Shown: positions 41,840 through 50,034 of the stretch, one piece after another
Layout: every line of letters starts with the position of its first letter
Numbering within the stretch: position 1 is the first letter of the stretch
Assembly (NCBI GenBank): GCA_900317155.1
Contig: ONFO01000015.1
Coordinates: forward strand, 1 to 64,000
Origin: an uncultured Bacteroidales bacterium
Lineage (GTDB): Bacteria > Bacteroidota > Bacteroidia > Bacteroidales > F082
Length of the DNA: 64,000 nucleotides
Direction of reading: 5' to 3'
Notes under the pieces: generated by a model
What the model was told of the DNA's origin: nothing
What the model saw: only the letters and a program-made list of their open reading frames with translations
Database searches by the model: none
Translations under genes and position numbers: made by a program

Positions 41840-42838
41840 CTATTTCCTCGGCTTATAGCCCGAATCCTGGAAAACATTCTGCAAATCCTTGCGTTGCATC
41901 AGATCCTGGAGCGAAACCTCATTGTTCGAGAAATAAGAGCGTGAAATGTTCAAGCCGAAGAACTCGCCCAAACGCGAAGGCGCATCGTTACTGTAGGCTT
42001 GAGTGAAAGGCCCATCCCCGAAAAACATCATGTAGGCATCCAAACTTGCATCATAAAGTCGGCGGTTGCCTACAATATCGGCCCACACTTGTCCTTCGTT
42101 TTCCACAGCCCACTGCCATTGTTTCGACGAATAGCCGAGCAATACGCTGTCGGGCAACTCGGGACACATCGCCTCAACAAAAAAATCGCGGCGACCGTAA
42201 AACACCATCTCGCCTACAATCTGACCTTGCTTGCGCCATTCGTAGAGGTAATACATATAAAGCTGTTCGGCAACTTCCTTTGCCAAAGTCGACACATTCC
42301 TACGCAACGACATGTATCTTGGCATTCCGATTTGGTCATATAACTCTTCATCGTCAAGATACCAATCCAAGGAGATCACCAGCTGGTCATCGATGATTTG
42401 AACAGGTGGCTCATCAGGGTGAACTCCTGTGATGCAAGTAAAAGCCTTTTTAGGCAGTTCAATTTCAGGATAATAGTAATGGAAATGCGCAAAAACATCC
42501 TCAACCACAGGTTCAATTTGTTTCAAGTCGGAAAAAACGGCCTTCACATTTTCATAAAGTGTGATGCTGAACGGGTCGGTGGCGAAATCCTTTAGGTATT
42601 GCACCGCATCAAGATTGTTGAGGTCACCACTGAGGAACACACGGTAGCGGTCTTGGACATTCATCAGCTCCACCTGGAAATCATTGGTATCCAAGTTGAA
42701 GAGCACCTCTTCGTAACGGTCAAATTCGAGGTTATAGGGTTTTGGGGTAATGTCAAGTTTAGCCTTATAGGCAGGATCGTTTTTTTGACAGGAGGCCATC
42801 ATCAGGCAGATGGCGAGGATGGTTAGTATTCTGTTCAT
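41840..42838 (-). CDS. gldB: Gliding motility/T9SS lipoprotein GldB
   Basis: A 332-residue lipoprotein (signal peptide MNRILTILAICLMMASC, lipid on Cys17). The DUF2268-like body (YYPEIELPKKAFTCITGVHP, ISLDWYLDDEELYDQIGMPR, YLYEWRKQGQIVGEMVFYGR) matches GldB, an essential partner of the gliding and type IX secretion machinery in Flavobacterium. It lies 66 bp after cinA on the same strand and is probably co-transcribed with it; a CCCTACGGG hairpin sits in the gap. Confidence 0.85.
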   Translation of the reverse strand: MNRILTILAICLMMASCQKNDPAYKAKLDITPKPYNLEFDRYEEVLFNLDTNDFQVELMNVQDRYRVFLSGDLNNLDAVQYLKDFATDPFSITLYENVKAVFSDLKQIEPVVEDVFAHFHYYYPEIELPKKAFTCITGVHPDEPPVQIIDDQLVISLDWYLDDEELYDQIGMPRYMSLRRNVSTLAKEVAEQLYMYYLYEWRKQGQIVGEMVFYGRRDFFVEAMCPELPDSVLLGYSSKQWQWAVENEGQVWADIVGNRRLYDASLDAYMMFFGDGPFTQAYSNDAPSRLGEFFGLNISRSYFSNNEVSLQDLMQRKDLQNVFQDSGYKPRK

Positions 42839-42904
42839 GTTCTATGTGTGTTAAATGCAAGGACTTACGTCACCTGCTTATCTTTCGCCCCTACGGGGCT
42901 TGGG

Positions 42905-44155
42905 TTAATCGATTATCTGTTGCCGAAGCATCTCATACGCCGCTATCGTGGCGCGGTTAATGACATTCTCGCGGTCCTTACCGAAGTTGAAGCGTTTGGA
43001 AACGACACTCGAAGGCGATGCCACACCTATCCACACTGTGCCTACAGGATTTTCCTCAGTTCCACCACTTGGTCCCGCAACACCCGTAGTGGCCACGCCG
43101 AAGTCGGCTTCCATCAGGTCGCGAACACCTATAGCCATACTTTCCACTACTTCCTGACTTACGACACCGTACTTTTCAATCATCTCGGCTGGTACACTCA
43201 GCACTTTAGTTTTCATCGGTGTAGCGTATGTGACCGCCGTCCCCTTGAACACCTCCGAACTACCTGGAATCAATGTGATGACATGAGCAATGTTGCCACC
43301 CGTACAACTCTCCGCCGAAGCGAAAGTCATACCTTTGTTTTTTAGCAAGTCGAAAACCGTGCGTTCAATGGGTTGGTCTTGCATGGCAAAGATGTACTCG
43401 GAAATTAAGGGTACAAGTTTTGCCACTTCATGGTCCAATGTCTCATGAAGCATCTGTGCATCCTCGTGCCTGCCGCTCAAGCGCAGGCGCACCATGCCAT
43501 ATTGTGGAAGATAGGCCAAAGAAAGGAACTCAGGCAAAGCATCTTCCCAATCCTTTATCTTGTCGGCCAAAAACGACTCGCCTATGCCCGTGGTCATGAT
43601 GACTCGTTTTTCGTAGGGAATGGCTTGGAAACGTTCCTTGATGCGAGGCAGAAGTTCATCAGTGAAGATGCCCTTCATTTCGAACGGAACACCGGGCATA
43701 AACACAAAAGCTACCCCTTTCTTTTCCAGCCACATGCAAGGTGCCGTGCCGTAGGTGTTTGGAATATACTCGCACGACTTCGGCAGCATCGCCTGACCAC
43801 GGTTGCGCTCACTCATCTGGAAGCCACGACGCTTGAACAAGGAGACCAAGTTGTCATAAGCCGCCTGACAAAACTCAAGTTCAGTATCAAAGAACTTGCA
43901 TACCGTTGGTTTAGTGATGTCGTCGGCAGTAGGTCCCAATCCACCTGTGACCAAGACAAGGTCAGCATCCATGCAAGCATCGAAAGCATCAAGGATGGCC
44001 TTTTCGGAATCACCTATTGTTATTATAGAATCCAGTTGGAAACCAGCCTCCGACAAGTGTTCACCGAGCCAGGCCGCATTGGTGTTAATCACCTGACCAA
44101 TAAGTAGTTCGTCACCAATCGAGATATTCTTTATGAGTATTTCTTTCATCTTCAA
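42905..44155 (-). CDS. cinA: CinA-family competence/NMN-deamidase protein
   Basis: A 416-residue two-domain protein: an N-terminal MoCF-like domain (ISIGDELLIGQVINTNAAWL, LVLVTGGLGPTADDITKPTV) and a C-terminal CinA/NMN amidohydrolase domain (TFASAESCTGGNIAHVITLI, GVATTGVAGPSGGTEENPVG). CinA proteins salvage pyridine nucleotides and are often linked to competence, in keeping with nearby comM. Start is M44155; M44149 is an alternative. Confidence 0.92.
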   Translation of the reverse strand: MKMKEILIKNISIGDELLIGQVINTNAAWLGEHLSEAGFQLDSIITIGDSEKAILDAFDACMDADLVLVTGGLGPTADDITKPTVCKFFDTELEFCQAAYDNLVSLFKRRGFQMSERNRGQAMLPKSCEYIPNTYGTAPCMWLEKKGVAFVFMPGVPFEMKGIFTDELLPRIKERFQAIPYEKRVIMTTGIGESFLADKIKDWEDALPEFLSLAYLPQYGMVRLRLSGRHEDAQMLHETLDHEVAKLVPLISEYIFAMQDQPIERTVFDLLKNKGMTFASAESCTGGNIAHVITLIPGSSEVFKGTAVTYATPMKTKVLSVPAEMIEKYGVVSQEVVESMAIGVRDLMEADFGVATTGVAGPSGGTEENPVGTVWIGVASPSSVVSKRFNFGKDRENVINRATIAAYEMLRQQIID

Positions 44156-44166
44156 TCAAATTTGCG

Positions 44167-44174
44167 CAAAGATA
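44167..44174 (-). promoter_or_regulatory. -7 box TATCTTTG for cinA-gldB
   Basis: Minus-strand match 12 bp above the cinA ATG, giving a very short leader. It is divergent from the plus-strand box at 44226-44233. Confidence 0.6.
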
Positions 44175-44225
44175 GGTCATTTTTCGGCTATCATTACGAA
44201 AAAAACGTCATTTCAAAATATTTCG

Positions 44226-44233
44226 TATCTTTG
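44226..44233 (+). promoter_or_regulatory. -7 box TATCTTTG for the nucleoside phosphorylase
   Basis: Plus-strand match 22 bp before the ATG at 44255. It supports that start over an earlier ATG at 44162. Confidence 0.65.
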
Positions 44234-44254
44234 CAGCTTCAAAATGAAAAAGAT

Positions 44255-45136
44255 ATGAATCAACCTATTCCTGCATCGCAACTTGTCCTCAATAATGAGG
44301 GTGCAATATACCACTTGAACCTCCATCCTGACCAACTCGCCGACGACATCATTATGGTAGGCGACCCTGGCAGGGTCGACCTGATTGCCTCGTTCTTCGA
44401 CAAGATAGAGGTGAAACGACAGAACCGTGAGCTCATCACCCGCACCGGTTATTTCAATGGCAAACGTATCACAGCGCTCTCTACCGGCATGGGCACCGAC
44501 AATCTTGACATTGTGATGAACGAACTTGATGCCTTGGCCAATATTGACCTGAAGACAAGAATGCCCAAAGAGGAACATCGCTCACTGAATTTGATTCGGC
44601 TCGGCACTTGTGGTGCACTTCAGCCTGAAATAGAAGTGGAAGACAATTATGTAGCGACCCGTTATGCAATTGGCTTGGATGGCCTACTCTATTTCTACGA
44701 AAAGCACAAAGAAGTGAACGAAATCGCCATGCGTGATGCCTTCATCGAGCAGATGGATTACCCCAAAGACCTGCCCCTCCCTTATGCAGTGGAAGGCTCA
44801 AGAGAGTTGTTCGACCGTTTGGCAGAAGGTTATTATCAAGGCATAACAGCCACAGCGCCAGGATTCTATGGACCACAAGGCCGCACACTAAGAATGCATC
44901 TCGCCTATCCCGAAAACAACCGCAGAATTGAAGCCTTCAACTATCAAGGCTGGCGTGTGTGCAACTTCGAAATGGAATCGTCGGCACTGTATGGACTCGG
45001 CAAAATGATGGGACACAACTGTCTGACCATTTGCGTGGTCGTCGCCAACCGCGTGACCGAAAAATTTGCCACGGACTATCACCCATACGTCAAAAAACTT
45101 GTTTTGAATACTTTGGAAAGGCTTTCGACAAAATAA
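44255..45136 (+). CDS. Nucleoside phosphorylase (uridine/purine type)
   Basis: A 293-residue PNP/UDP-phosphorylase-family enzyme, which cleaves nucleosides with phosphate to base and ribose-1-phosphate. Motifs are VGDPGRVDLIASFFD (phosphate/ribose site), RTGYFNGKRITALSTGMGTD, LIRLGTCGALQPEIEV and the C-terminal nucleoside-binding VCNFEMESSALYGLGKMMGH. The family contains both uridine and purine phosphorylases; the exact substrate cannot be fixed. Start MNQPIPASQL follows the promoter. Confidence 0.85.
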   Translation: MNQPIPASQLVLNNEGAIYHLNLHPDQLADDIIMVGDPGRVDLIASFFDKIEVKRQNRELITRTGYFNGKRITALSTGMGTDNLDIVMNELDALANIDLKTRMPKEEHRSLNLIRLGTCGALQPEIEVEDNYVATRYAIGLDGLLYFYEKHKEVNEIAMRDAFIEQMDYPKDLPLPYAVEGSRELFDRLAEGYYQGITATAPGFYGPQGRTLRMHLAYPENNRRIEAFNYQGWRVCNFEMESSALYGLGKMMGHNCLTICVVVANRVTEKFATDYHPYVKKLVLNTLERLSTK

Positions 45137-45202
45137 ATCGCTTATTTTCAGCAAAAAATGTCTTTTTTTTCATTATTCTATTACTAATAAAGAAAAAATG
45201 AC

Positions 45203-45210
45203 TATTTTTG
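45203..45210 (+). promoter_or_regulatory. -7 box TATTTTTG for the OmpA-like gene
   Basis: Plus-strand match 72 bp before the ATG at 45282. Confidence 0.6.
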
Positions 45211-45281
45211 CCGCGCTTTTGAGCTCATTAAAGGATTTAATTATCAATAAAACAGACAAATAGAAGCAAAACAACAACATA

Positions 45282-46544
45282 ATGAAAAAAGTATTTATCA
45301 CGCTTATCACATTACTTGCCTTTTCTTCATCGGTGATAGCAGAGGGACATGTTGATTCTGTTCGGTATCTGACAACAAGATGGCGCAGAAACTGGTTCGT
45401 TTCAGCAGATGCAACCATAAATTGGTGGCAAGGAAGTATGAGAATGCCTGAGGGTTTTACAAACAGTTACACCAAAGTTTATTGGGATCAACCCCATTTT
45501 GGTGTTACAGCCAATTTCGGAAAGTGGATTAACCACAAAACGGCTTTCAGATTGTCATACGACAACACAGTGATTAGTAGCTTCATCAATGGAAGACACC
45601 CCAATTTACCTCATATCCAATTCCTTTATGGTGACAATCCTGAAGTGGTTGAAACCGCAAATGGTATGACAGTGTACAAAACTTCGATGCATTACCAGTG
45701 CTTATCGGCCCAATTCATGGTAAGTCCGATTGACTTTTTCCAAGGCTATTATAACCCCGATAGGATTTGGACACCTGTGCTATATGCCAGTGCTGGTGGA
45801 GCATTGACTTCCAGTCGTATGTTCCTTACTCAGAATATCATCTATTACATGAATTACAACAACGGGTACGACCTTACAAAAATCGACGGTACCAACTTCG
45901 AATTATCACTGGGTGCTGGTATAGTTAACAATTTCAAACTTGGCGAACATTTCGACCTAAACCTTGATATCAGATGGAATTTCTACAGATGGACCATAGA
46001 TTCTTGGACTCATGAATTTGAAGATGGTGGTCCTGCTTTCTTTGCTGAAAATGAGCATCATATCAGACCGAAAAGATTCGACAACATGTATTCTGCCGCT
46101 TTAGGTCTCACTTATTACTTCAGCAGAATATATGAGTTATATCAACCCGATACCACCACATGTGTGGTAGAACCTCCTTGCGAGCCTGATACGGTTACTA
46201 TCTTCATCAACTCTGGTGAAATGGCCTGCTACCCATTCTCTATCTTCTTCCATCGCGACTCATATCAACTGATGTCAAACAGAGACTTGGTCAACTTGCG
46301 AGAGATTGTCAATGTGGCCACAGATAATGACTATAGGATTCGTTTAAGAGGTTCTTGCGACAGTGCTACAGCTACTGCTTCCTACAACCAAACCTTGTCA
46401 GAAAACCGTTGTAGAAGAATCATGCAAGAATTGTTGAAGATGGGTTTCCCCGAAGACAAAATTATCATCATCCCGATTGGTGGAATCAAGGAGCTTGACC
46501 CTACGGAATATGACCGCCGCGTGGTTGTTGATCTTGTGAAATAA
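45282..46544 (+). CDS. OmpA-family outer-membrane protein
   Basis: A 420-residue protein with a signal peptide (MKKVFITLITLLAFSSSVIA), an N-terminal beta-barrel of alternating aromatic strands (NWFVSADATINWWQGSMR, FGVTANFGKWINHKTAFRLS, FELSLGAGIVNNFKLGEHFD) and a C-terminal OmpA-like domain (FSIFFHRDSYQLMSNRDLVN, LSENRCRRIMQELLKMG). The OmpA domain would bind peptidoglycan, although the usual NxxLSxxRAxxV motif is degenerate (NQTLSENRCRRI). It is a single gene with its own promoter and terminator. Confidence 0.85.
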   Translation: MKKVFITLITLLAFSSSVIAEGHVDSVRYLTTRWRRNWFVSADATINWWQGSMRMPEGFTNSYTKVYWDQPHFGVTANFGKWINHKTAFRLSYDNTVISSFINGRHPNLPHIQFLYGDNPEVVETANGMTVYKTSMHYQCLSAQFMVSPIDFFQGYYNPDRIWTPVLYASAGGALTSSRMFLTQNIIYYMNYNNGYDLTKIDGTNFELSLGAGIVNNFKLGEHFDLNLDIRWNFYRWTIDSWTHEFEDGGPAFFAENEHHIRPKRFDNMYSAALGLTYYFSRIYELYQPDTTTCVVEPPCEPDTVTIFINSGEMACYPFSIFFHRDSYQLMSNRDLVNLREIVNVATDNDYRIRLRGSCDSATATASYNQTLSENRCRRIMQELLKMGFPEDKIIIIPIGGIKELDPTEYDRRVVVDLVK

Positions 46545-46573
46545 CAAAAATATTGGCAACAAGAAAAAAGAAG

Positions 46574-46598
46574 AAGGTGACTGCAAAGTAGTCACCTT
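46574..46598. terminator. Terminator after the OmpA-like gene
   Basis: A perfect 9-bp stem AAGGTGACT/AGTCACCTT with a 7-nt loop, then TTTCTTTTT on the plus strand. The minus side is also T-rich, so it may also end tatD. Confidence 0.85.
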
Positions 46599-46699
46599 TT
46601 TCTTTTTATTCGGTGGGGATAGAGCTCTGTTACCAAATACTCTATTCTCAGACAGGATTCCAGACCTATTTAGTCACCCTATTTTCTTTTCCTAAATAT

Positions 46700-47470
46700 C
46701 TAGACTAATCCAAAAAGCATCCTTGCATTCTCAGAAGTAGTCTCTGCGATATCCACGAGAGACTTCTGCAAGATTTCAGCAATCTTTTGCGCTGTATGGA
46801 CAAGAAACGCAGGCTCGTTGCGCTTGCCTCGACAGGGAACAGGAGCCAAATAAGGCGCATCCGTCTCCAAAACGATTCTATCCAAAGGCAGACTGGGAAG
46901 AAATTCTTTCACACCGCAATTTTTGTAAGTCGTCACACCACCCAAACCAAGATGGAAGCCCAATTCAAGGTAAACTTTAGCTTCTTCTTCCGTTCCCGTG
47001 AAGCAATGCATGATGCCGCACAGGCCGCCGTCTTGCTTCTTTTCCAGGATTTTCACCATCTTGTCGAAGGCATTGCGGCAGTGAATGGATAACGGCAAGC
47101 CCAGTTGTTTTGCCCAATCCAGTTGGGTCTCAAAGGCGTCAAGTTGCTGATGCTCATAGGTTGCGTCCCAGTAGAAATCGAGGCCGACCTCCCCCACTCC
47201 AATATAAATGCCGCGTTCCAGCTCCTTTTCCATCGTGGCCAGCACCTCTTTGTAGTCTTCCTTGACTTCCTCGGGCTGAAGGCCCATCATCACTCGGATA
47301 CAGTCGGGCCATTGTTCGTGCAATTCAAGCATCGGAGTGATAGTTGAGGCGTCCACATTAGGTAGAAGCATCATCTTTACGCCTGCATCCAAAGCACGAT
47401 GGACAGTCTCTTTTCGGTCTAAGCTGAATTGATGGTCGTAGATATGTGTATGGGTGTCGACGAGATACAT
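46700..47470 (-). CDS. tatD: TatD-family metal-dependent hydrolase
   Basis: A 256-residue TIM-barrel hydrolase/DNase with metal-binding motifs DTHTHIYDHQF (N-terminal HxH), YIGVGEVGLDFYW (Glu), LSIHCRNAF and MHCFTG (His) and ETDAPYLAPVPCRGKRNEP (Asp). The ATG at 47470 comes 2 nt after the hflX stop; a TTG at 47476 is an alternative. It is third in a trpS-hflX-tatD gene run. Confidence 0.92.
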   Translation of the reverse strand: MYLVDTHTHIYDHQFSLDRKETVHRALDAGVKMMLLPNVDASTITPMLELHEQWPDCIRVMMGLQPEEVKEDYKEVLATMEKELERGIYIGVGEVGLDFYWDATYEHQQLDAFETQLDWAKQLGLPLSIHCRNAFDKMVKILEKKQDGGLCGIMHCFTGTEEEAKVYLELGFHLGLGGVTTYKNCGVKEFLPSLPLDRIVLETDAPYLAPVPCRGKRNEPAFLVHTAQKIAEILQKSLVDIAETTSENARMLFGLV

Positions 47471-47472
47471 GG

Positions 47473-48666
47473 TCAATACAAGAAATTATCGTATGGATAG
47501 CGAATCGCGTGCATGTCACGGATTTCCTTATAGAGCAAATCTCTGAATTCCTGGTAATTGTCGCGATTTTTGGCGGAGATAAAGATGCAGTTTTCATTCA
47601 TCTTGGCCATCCAGGTCTTTTTCAGATCCTCGTAAGAAACATTGCGCTTGGTGGGCGGCGTCAGATCATCAGGATCCTTCTCCTCCCAGGTATAGGCGTC
47701 GGTCTTGTTGAAGACGACAATGGTCTTCTTGTCGGCACAACCCAACTCGGCTAGGGTCTGATTCACCACCTCCATCTGCGCTTCGAAATCAGGATGCGAG
47801 ATGTCGACCACGTGCAGCAGGATGTCAGATTCACGCACCTCATCCAAGGTAGACTTGAACGATTCCACAAGATGGTGCGGCAACTTACGGATAAATCCCA
47901 CAGTATCAGACAAAAGGAATGGTAGATTATCCACCACCACCTTACGCACCGTGGTGTCCAAAGTGGCAAAGAGCTTGTTCTCGGTATAAACCTCTGACTT
48001 GCTCAACAGGTTCATTATGGTCGACTTGCCCACATTGGTATAGCCAACTAAAGCAACTCGCACTAACTTGCCACGGTTCTTGCGCTGCACGGTCTTCTGC
48101 TTGTCGATATCCTTCAGCTTCTCTTTCAGCAAGGCAATGCGTTCCAAAATCAAGCGGCGGTCAGTCTCTATTTGGGTTTCACCAGGTCCACGCATACCGA
48201 TACCACCACGTTGGCGTTCCAAGTGTGTCCACATACGGGTCAGACGAGGCAGAAGGTATTGATACTGTGCTAGTTCAACTTGCGCCTTGGCATGTGCTGT
48301 ATGGGCATTGGAGGCAAAAATGTCCAAAATGAGGCTAGTGCGGTCAAGGACACGACATTCCAAAGCCTGTTCCATGTTTCGGGCTTGGGTTGCGCTGAGT
48401 TCGTCATCGACGACGGCAATCTCGATGTTCTCCGCCTTAATATATTGGTGAATCTCCTCAAGTTTACCTGAACCGAGATAGGTTACGCTGCTCGGATGGT
48501 CCAATGGCTGAATGAAACGTGCCACGGGCACACCACCGGCAGTTTCCAACAAGAAAGCCAGTTCGTCAAGGTATTCCTCAGTACGCTCACGACCTTGTTG
48601 TTTGCTAGCAACGGCAATCAAAACGGCACGTTCCGGTATTTTTTCGTATGTGATAAAGTCACCCAT
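47473..48666 (-). CDS. hflX: GTPase HflX
   Basis: A 397-residue ribosome-associated GTPase that splits stalled 70S ribosomes under stress. It has an N-terminal HflX domain (SVTYLGSGKLEEIHQYIKAE, VVDDELSATQARNMEQAL, DRTSLILDIFASNAHTAHAK), a glycine-rich RGGIGMRGPGETQIETDRR segment, and a GTPase domain with G1 GYTNVGKST, G3 DTVGFIRKLP and G4 NKTD. It lies 90 bp after trpS (spacer with GAATG-type heptamers) and directly before tatD. Confidence 0.93.
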   Translation of the reverse strand: MGDFITYEKIPERAVLIAVASKQQGRERTEEYLDELAFLLETAGGVPVARFIQPLDHPSSVTYLGSGKLEEIHQYIKAENIEIAVVDDELSATQARNMEQALECRVLDRTSLILDIFASNAHTAHAKAQVELAQYQYLLPRLTRMWTHLERQRGGIGMRGPGETQIETDRRLILERIALLKEKLKDIDKQKTVQRKNRGKLVRVALVGYTNVGKSTIMNLLSKSEVYTENKLFATLDTTVRKVVVDNLPFLLSDTVGFIRKLPHHLVESFKSTLDEVRESDILLHVVDISHPDFEAQMEVVNQTLAELGCADKKTIVVFNKTDAYTWEEKDPDDLTPPTKRNVSYEDLKKTWMAKMNENCIFISAKNRDNYQEFRDLLYKEIRDMHAIRYPYDNFLY

Positions 48667-48671
48667 TTTAT

Positions 48672-48755
48672 TGAATTATGAATGTGGGATGCTGAATGAT
48701 CGCAATGCGACGCAGGGCTTCGCCCTCATTCATCATTTTGCATTCAGCATTCAGC
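48672..48755. repeat. Heptamer-rich inverted repeat between trpS and hflX
   Basis: GATGCTGAATG near 48689 pairs with CATTCAGCATTC near 48738, and TTCATCAT/GAATGAT-type 7-mers lie between. It belongs to the same heptamer family as 19132-19184. Confidence 0.6.
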
Positions 48756-48756
48756 A

Positions 48757-49752
48757 TTAATATTGCCTAAATCCGATGATTTTACGAACCTCATTCAGCG
48801 TCTTCGCCGCACTCTCACGAGCCTTTTCAGCACCCATACGGGCGATGCGGTCGAGGCGTTCTGTATCGGACGAGAACTCGATGATGCGCTCGCGGATGGG
48901 GGCGACTGTCTTTTCAAGGTCTTCAGCTATCTGTTTTTTCATGTCGCCGTAACGGATAGAGCAGTCGTTCCATTTCTCGTCGAAATACTTCACCGTCTCA
49001 GGCTCGCTGACGATGTTCATCATCGTGAAAAGGTTCTGGATAACCTCAGGCTTGGGGCTGTTGGGAACGGTCGGACCGCTGTCGGTGACGGCGCGCATCA
49101 CCTTCTTTCGCATGGTCTTCTCGTCCTCAAAGAGATAGATGCAATTGCCGTCGCTCTTGCCCATCTTGCCGCTACCGTCCAATCCTGGCACCTTGATGGC
49201 ATCGCCACCGAAATAGTAGTTTTGCGGCTCAGGGAAGAACTCCACTTTATAGATGTTGTTGAAACGGCGAGCGCACTTGCGAGCCATCTCCATGTTTTGC
49301 TCTTGGTCCTTGCCCACGGGCACCCATTTGGCGCGATGTTGCAGGATGTCAGCAGCCATCAGTGTGGGATAGGTGAACAGGCCGGCGTTCACGTTGTCGG
49401 GTTGTTGACGTGCTTTCTCCTTGAAAGTCGTCACACGACCCAGCTCGCCAATGTAAGCGTTCATGTTGAAGTAGAGGTACAGCTCAATGGTCTCTGGCAC
49501 GTCACTTTGAATATAGATGGTGGCCTTTTCGGGATCAATGCCGCAGGCGAGGTATTCTGCCAAAATCGTGCGGGCCGATTTCTGTATGTTTTCGGGCGTG
49601 GGGTGTGTGGTCAACGAATGCCAGTCGGCGATGAAGAAATAGCAGTTGTAGTCTTCCTGCATCTTCACGAAACTACGCACGGCGCCATAATAATTACCGA
49701 GGTGAAGGTTTCCAGTGGGGCGGATGCCGCTTAAAACGATGTCTTTATTCAT
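48757..49752 (-). CDS. trpS: Tryptophanyl-tRNA synthetase
   Basis: A 331-residue class I aminoacyl-tRNA synthetase. The HIGH-like motif is in GNLHLGNYYGAVRSF (~14-28) and the KMSKS-like motif in GSGKMGKSDGN (~190-200). Its ~200-nt leader carries a palindromic element homologous to the one upstream of the TPR/HTH gene. It is first in the trpS-hflX-tatD run. Confidence 0.95.
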   Translation of the reverse strand: MNKDIVLSGIRPTGNLHLGNYYGAVRSFVKMQEDYNCYFFIADWHSLTTHPTPENIQKSARTILAEYLACGIDPEKATIYIQSDVPETIELYLYFNMNAYIGELGRVTTFKEKARQQPDNVNAGLFTYPTLMAADILQHRAKWVPVGKDQEQNMEMARKCARRFNNIYKVEFFPEPQNYYFGGDAIKVPGLDGSGKMGKSDGNCIYLFEDEKTMRKKVMRAVTDSGPTVPNSPKPEVIQNLFTMMNIVSEPETVKYFDEKWNDCSIRYGDMKKQIAEDLEKTVAPIRERIIEFSSDTERLDRIARMGAEKARESAAKTLNEVRKIIGFRQY

Positions 49753-49803
49753 GTTGAAGTGTTGACTGTTGAAATGTTTAATTGTTGTTTGAGGCGGAAC
49801 TGC

Positions 49804-49944
49804 GGGACGCGAGATTCAACCCAAACCATCATTGCAGGCTTCACCCGCAATCTCCCTCGCGAAATGATGTCGTCTTCGCGGGTAGGAGATGTCGGATGTT
49901 CCTCCGCCATGACGGTAACATGGGAATAGTTGTAAGCCCCCAGT
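49804..49944. repeat. Palindromic leader element, copy 2 (trpS)
   Basis: About 140 bp homologous to 29308-29449, sharing GGGAC...GAGA at one end and GCCCCCAGT at the other, with TCATTGCAGGC and CCTCCGCCATGACGG arms. It lies between the trpS -7 box and start codon. Confidence 0.75.
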
Positions 49945-49967
49945 AACGCGTCAGCATTAATTGGGTG

Positions 49968-49975
49968 CAAAAATA
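49968..49975 (-). promoter_or_regulatory. -7 box TATTTTTG for trpS
   Basis: Minus-strand TAnnTTTG match about 215 bp above the trpS ATG, just below the rng terminator. Confidence 0.55.
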
Positions 49976-49981
49976 AGAAAA

Positions 49982-50002
49982 AGCCCGCTCTCAGAGCAGG
50001 CT
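49982..50002 (-). terminator. Terminator of rng
   Basis: A 9-bp stem AGCCTGCTC/GAGCGGGCT (minus strand, one T-G pair, loop TGA), flanked by A and T runs. Confidence 0.85.
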
Positions 50003-50034
50003 TTTTGAGGTTTTTTTGTGGCAGTGGCTTCCGA

